Below, in pieces: positions 51,234-53,588 of a stretch of 53,588 nucleotides of DNA (positions are counted from its first letter, which is position 1; each line of letters begins with the position of its first letter). This DNA is from an uncultured Bacteroidales bacterium (GTDB lineage Bacteria > Bacteroidota > Bacteroidia > Bacteroidales > WCHB1-69): assembly GCA_900319925.1 (NCBI GenBank), contig ONQE01000013.1, positions 1-53,588 on the forward strand. The letters are read 5' to 3'. The position numbers and the translations under genes are program-made. The notes under the pieces were generated by a model. That model did no database searches. It saw nothing but the letters and a program-made list of their open reading frames with translations, and was not told the DNA's origin.

Positions 51234-53588
51234 ATGCCTGAAATGTCCACCAAATTCGTCCCGAAACACAAAGGGGACAAGAACCCGAACCCCAAGCTTC
51301 TCAAGCTGGTTCGCCACATCACCGACCGTATCCCCGGCAAGATCAAGATGGATACCGATGCCCCCGAGTACTGGGGCCTCGCCTGCATCTTTGAGGACGA
51401 AATGGATGCCGTCACCCGTGAAGCCGCTCTGGATTTGATGCTGGATATGCTGCCCGGAAATCCTTTCCGAGTGCGCAAACATTGGACCAATGCGCAGCTC
51501 CACGAACTGAACAGCCAAAAACATTACACTCCAGACGACAAGTCCTTCGACGAACTGCTGGACCTGATGGCCCGCATGGGAGTCATGGAGTACGACTATG
51601 GCGACAAGTACACCAAAGACGGGCCCGTCCCCGGTACCACCTACGAAAGGAAAGACCGCGTGTATTGGGTGCCCATGTTCGTTCCCGGCAGTGCCGAATA
51701 CACCAACATGAACGAGGAACTCATGAAGAAACATCCCGAACTGGGCATGTTCTTTGAGCGTATGACCTTCCTGCCGCTGGAGAAGGTCACCCCGATGGTG
51801 CCTATGGGCGGTTCCGGTATCGGCATGCACGTGATTCCGGTGGAGAAAGCCATCTCCATGGAAAATCAATCCATTGATATAGAGCATATTTCATATTGGC
51901 TTAAACGCTACGAAGGCCACCTGGCGGTGGGCATCTGCTCCTGTCGTATTGGTCGCAAAGGACTGGATGAAGGTTGCGCCGACGATTACCACGACTGGTG
52001 TATCGGCGTGGGCGATATGGCGGAGTATCTGGCGGAGACGGGCCGAGGTCACTTCATCACCTACGATGAGTGCATGGCCATCTTGAAAAAAGCAGAGGAT
52101 CACGGTTTTGTTCACCAAATCACCAATATCGATGGTGAAGGCAAAATCTTTGCTATCTGCAACTGCAACGTAAAGATCTGCAATGCGTTGCGTACTTCAC
52201 AACTGTTCAACACGCCCAACATGAGCCGTAGTGCTTACGTGGCTAAAGTAGATCCGAAGAATTGTGTGGCTTGCGGACGTTGCGTGGAATACTGTCCTGC
52301 GGGAGCTGTCCGTCTGGGACAGAAACTCTGCACCAAGCACGGTGAGCAGACCTATCCGAAACAGGAGCTGCCCGATGCCAAGAAGTGGGGGCCGGAGAAG
52401 TGGGACGAGGACTATCGCGACAAGAACCGCATCAACTGCTATCCGACCGGCACGGCGCCTTGTAAAACGGCCTGCCCGGCGCATATTGCGGTGCAAGGTT
52501 ATCTGAAGAAGGCTGCCGAGGGCAAATATACGGAGGCGTTGGAACTGATCAAGCGTGAGAATCCATTCCCGGCGGTCTGCGGGCGTGTCTGCAACCGTCG
52601 CTGCGAGGATGCCTGCACGCGCGGCACCATCGACCAGCCCATCGCCATCGACGCGGTGAAGAAGTTCATCGCCGAACAAGACTTGAAAGCGGAGACCCGC
52701 TTCATTCCCGAGGTGAACATCTGTTCCAACGTGAAGGAATTCTGGGAGGAGAAGATCGCCATCATCGGCGGCGGTCCTGCTGGTCTGAGCTGCGCCTACT
52801 ACCTTGCCACGATGGGCTACAAGCCCACCGTGTTCGAGAAAGACGAGATCCCCGGCGGTATGCTGCAATACGGCATTCCGTCCTATAAACTCGACAAGGA
52901 GGTCATCAAAGCCGAGATCGACATCATGCGTGAAATCGGTGTGGAAATCCGTACTGGTGTGGAGGTTGGCAAAGACATTACTATACAACAACTTAGAGAT
53001 CAAGGATACAAGGGCTTCTACGTGGCCATCGGCTGTCAAGGCGGCAGATTGCCCGGCATCACCGGCGAGAATCTGCCCGGAACCACCACGGCCATCGATT
53101 TTCTGCATAACTGCAATTGCGGCACGAAGGTCAGCGGCAAGGTCGTCGTGGTCGGCGGCGGCAACGTGGCCATCGATGCGGCGCGGGTCGCCAAGCGCGG
53201 CGGTGCCGAGTCCGTCACCATGCTCTCGTTGGAGACCGAAGACATCATGCCCGCCTCCTTGGAGGAGCGCCGCGAGGCCCGCGAGGACGGCGTGGTCATC
53301 AACCCCGGCTGGGGCCCGAAAGAGGTGCTCGGCACCGACAAGGTTACCGGCATCGTCTTCAAGAAATGCACCTCCGTGTATGACAAAGATCACCGTTTTT
53401 CTCCGCAATACAATGAGGAAGAAACGATTACGCTGGATGCCGACTTGGTCATCTTCGCCATCGGTCAGACGGTCATCCTCAAGGATTTGCTCAAGGACAC
53501 GAAAGTGGAGTTCGTGCGCGGCGTCTATCCCGTGGCCGACAAGCTGACCTACCAGACCGCCGAAGAGGACATCTTCGTGGGCGGTGAC
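51234..53588 (+). CDS. Fe-S/FAD oxidoreductase, ferredoxin plus GltD-like fusion (cut at right edge)
   Basis: At least 785 residues, open to the window edge. Residues 1-320 are a helical and winged-helix-like region with a cysteine-rich part (ICSCRIGRKG, AICNCNVKICNAL), as in a set of anaerobic 4Fe-4S proteins. Then comes a ferredoxin motif (CVACGRCVEYCPAGAV), a GltD-type Fe-S domain (CKTACPAHIAVQGYL, CGRVCNRRCEDAC) and the first dinucleotide fold (IIGGGPAGLSCAYYL, FEKDEIPGGMLQYGIP), with a second (VVVVGGGNVAIDAARVA). It should move electrons between NAD(P)H and ferredoxin or a partner, like NfnB or glutamate synthase small subunit. It is the next gene after hypB and may share its transcript. 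The C-terminus cannot be seen. Confidence 0.85.
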   Translation, partial: MPEMSTKFVPKHKGDKNPNPKLLKLVRHITDRIPGKIKMDTDAPEYWGLACIFEDEMDAVTREAALDLMLDMLPGNPFRVRKHWTNAQLHELNSQKHYTPDDKSFDELLDLMARMGVMEYDYGDKYTKDGPVPGTTYERKDRVYWVPMFVPGSAEYTNMNEELMKKHPELGMFFERMTFLPLEKVTPMVPMGGSGIGMHVIPVEKAISMENQSIDIEHISYWLKRYEGHLAVGICSCRIGRKGLDEGCADDYHDWCIGVGDMAEYLAETGRGHFITYDECMAILKKAEDHGFVHQITNIDGEGKIFAICNCNVKICNALRTSQLFNTPNMSRSAYVAKVDPKNCVACGRCVEYCPAGAVRLGQKLCTKHGEQTYPKQELPDAKKWGPEKWDEDYRDKNRINCYPTGTAPCKTACPAHIAVQGYLKKAAEGKYTEALELIKRENPFPAVCGRVCNRRCEDACTRGTIDQPIAIDAVKKFIAEQDLKAETRFIPEVNICSNVKEFWEEKIAIIGGGPAGLSCAYYLATMGYKPTVFEKDEIPGGMLQYGIPSYKLDKEVIKAEIDIMREIGVEIRTGVEVGKDITIQQLRDQGYKGFYVAIGCQGGRLPGITGENLPGTTTAIDFLHNCNCGTKVSGKVVVVGGGNVAIDAARVAKRGGAESVTMLSLETEDIMPASLEERREAREDGVVINPGWGPKEVLGTDKVTGIVFKKCTSVYDKDHRFSPQYNEEETITLDADLVIFAIGQTVILKDLLKDTKVEFVRGVYPVADKLTYQTAEEDIFVGGD

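Overview
The window is chromosomal DNA from a member of the Bacteroidota, most likely an anaerobic, uncultured Bacteroidales. The evidence is the type IX secretion translocon SprA, two secreted proteins ending in gliding-type (type B) sorting domains, many short-signal lipoproteins, and promoters built on the Bacteroidetes -7 element TAnnTTTG, repeatedly in the form GTAYCTTTGC. Energy genes point to fermentative anaerobic life: a trimeric [FeFe] hydrogenase, Fe-S flavoproteins, and a DsrC/HdrD-like/DsrM-like redox set.

Layout. 1-7.5 kb: C-terminal part of sprA, an SSS symporter and a BASS-type transporter. 7.5-16.3 kb: a type IX secretion cargo protein, a small membrane protein, a low-molecular-weight phosphatase, mrp, thyA, pgk, manC, a SIMPL protein, an arylsulfotransferase-like lipoprotein and a DUF5618-like protein. 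16.3-21.3 kb: hydrogenase operon (2Fe-2S protein, HydB, HydA, HydC) behind a complex leader. 21.3-31 kb: phosphohexomutase, a large propeller plus outer-membrane barrel protein, an HdrD-like Fe-S protein, two lipoproteins, a zinc-ribbon coiled-coil protein and a Nif3 protein. 31-34 kb: pnp and rpsO. 34.3-37.2 kb: a 37-residue peptide gene overlapping a radical SAM/SPASM maturase gene, then dsrC and a DsrM-like membrane protein. 37.3-42.2 kb: lipoprotein, beta-CASP hydrolase, four-helix-bundle IVP protein, rfbD, tRNA-Thr, tuf, tRNA-Trp. 42.2-47.3 kb: polysaccharide deacetylase, WbpE-like aminotransferase, WbpD-like acetyltransferase and a second cargo protein. 47.4-53.6 kb: DUF937 protein, unknown secreted protein, a decayed FISUMP gene, hypB and the start of a large Fe-S/FAD oxidoreductase cut by the window edge.

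How the genes relate. Three themes recur: envelope and type IX secretion (sprA, two cargo proteins, nucleotide-sugar genes including a WbpE/WbpD pair joined to a cargo gene), electron transfer (HydABC, HdrD-like, DsrC, DsrM-like, HypB, GltD-like oxidoreductase), and core information or metabolic genes. The most unusual features are a candidate RiPP pair (peptide plus radical SAM maturase) and a family of intergenic 7-bp tandem arrays that sit exactly at gene boundaries, several supplying the stop codon of one gene and the start codon of the next.
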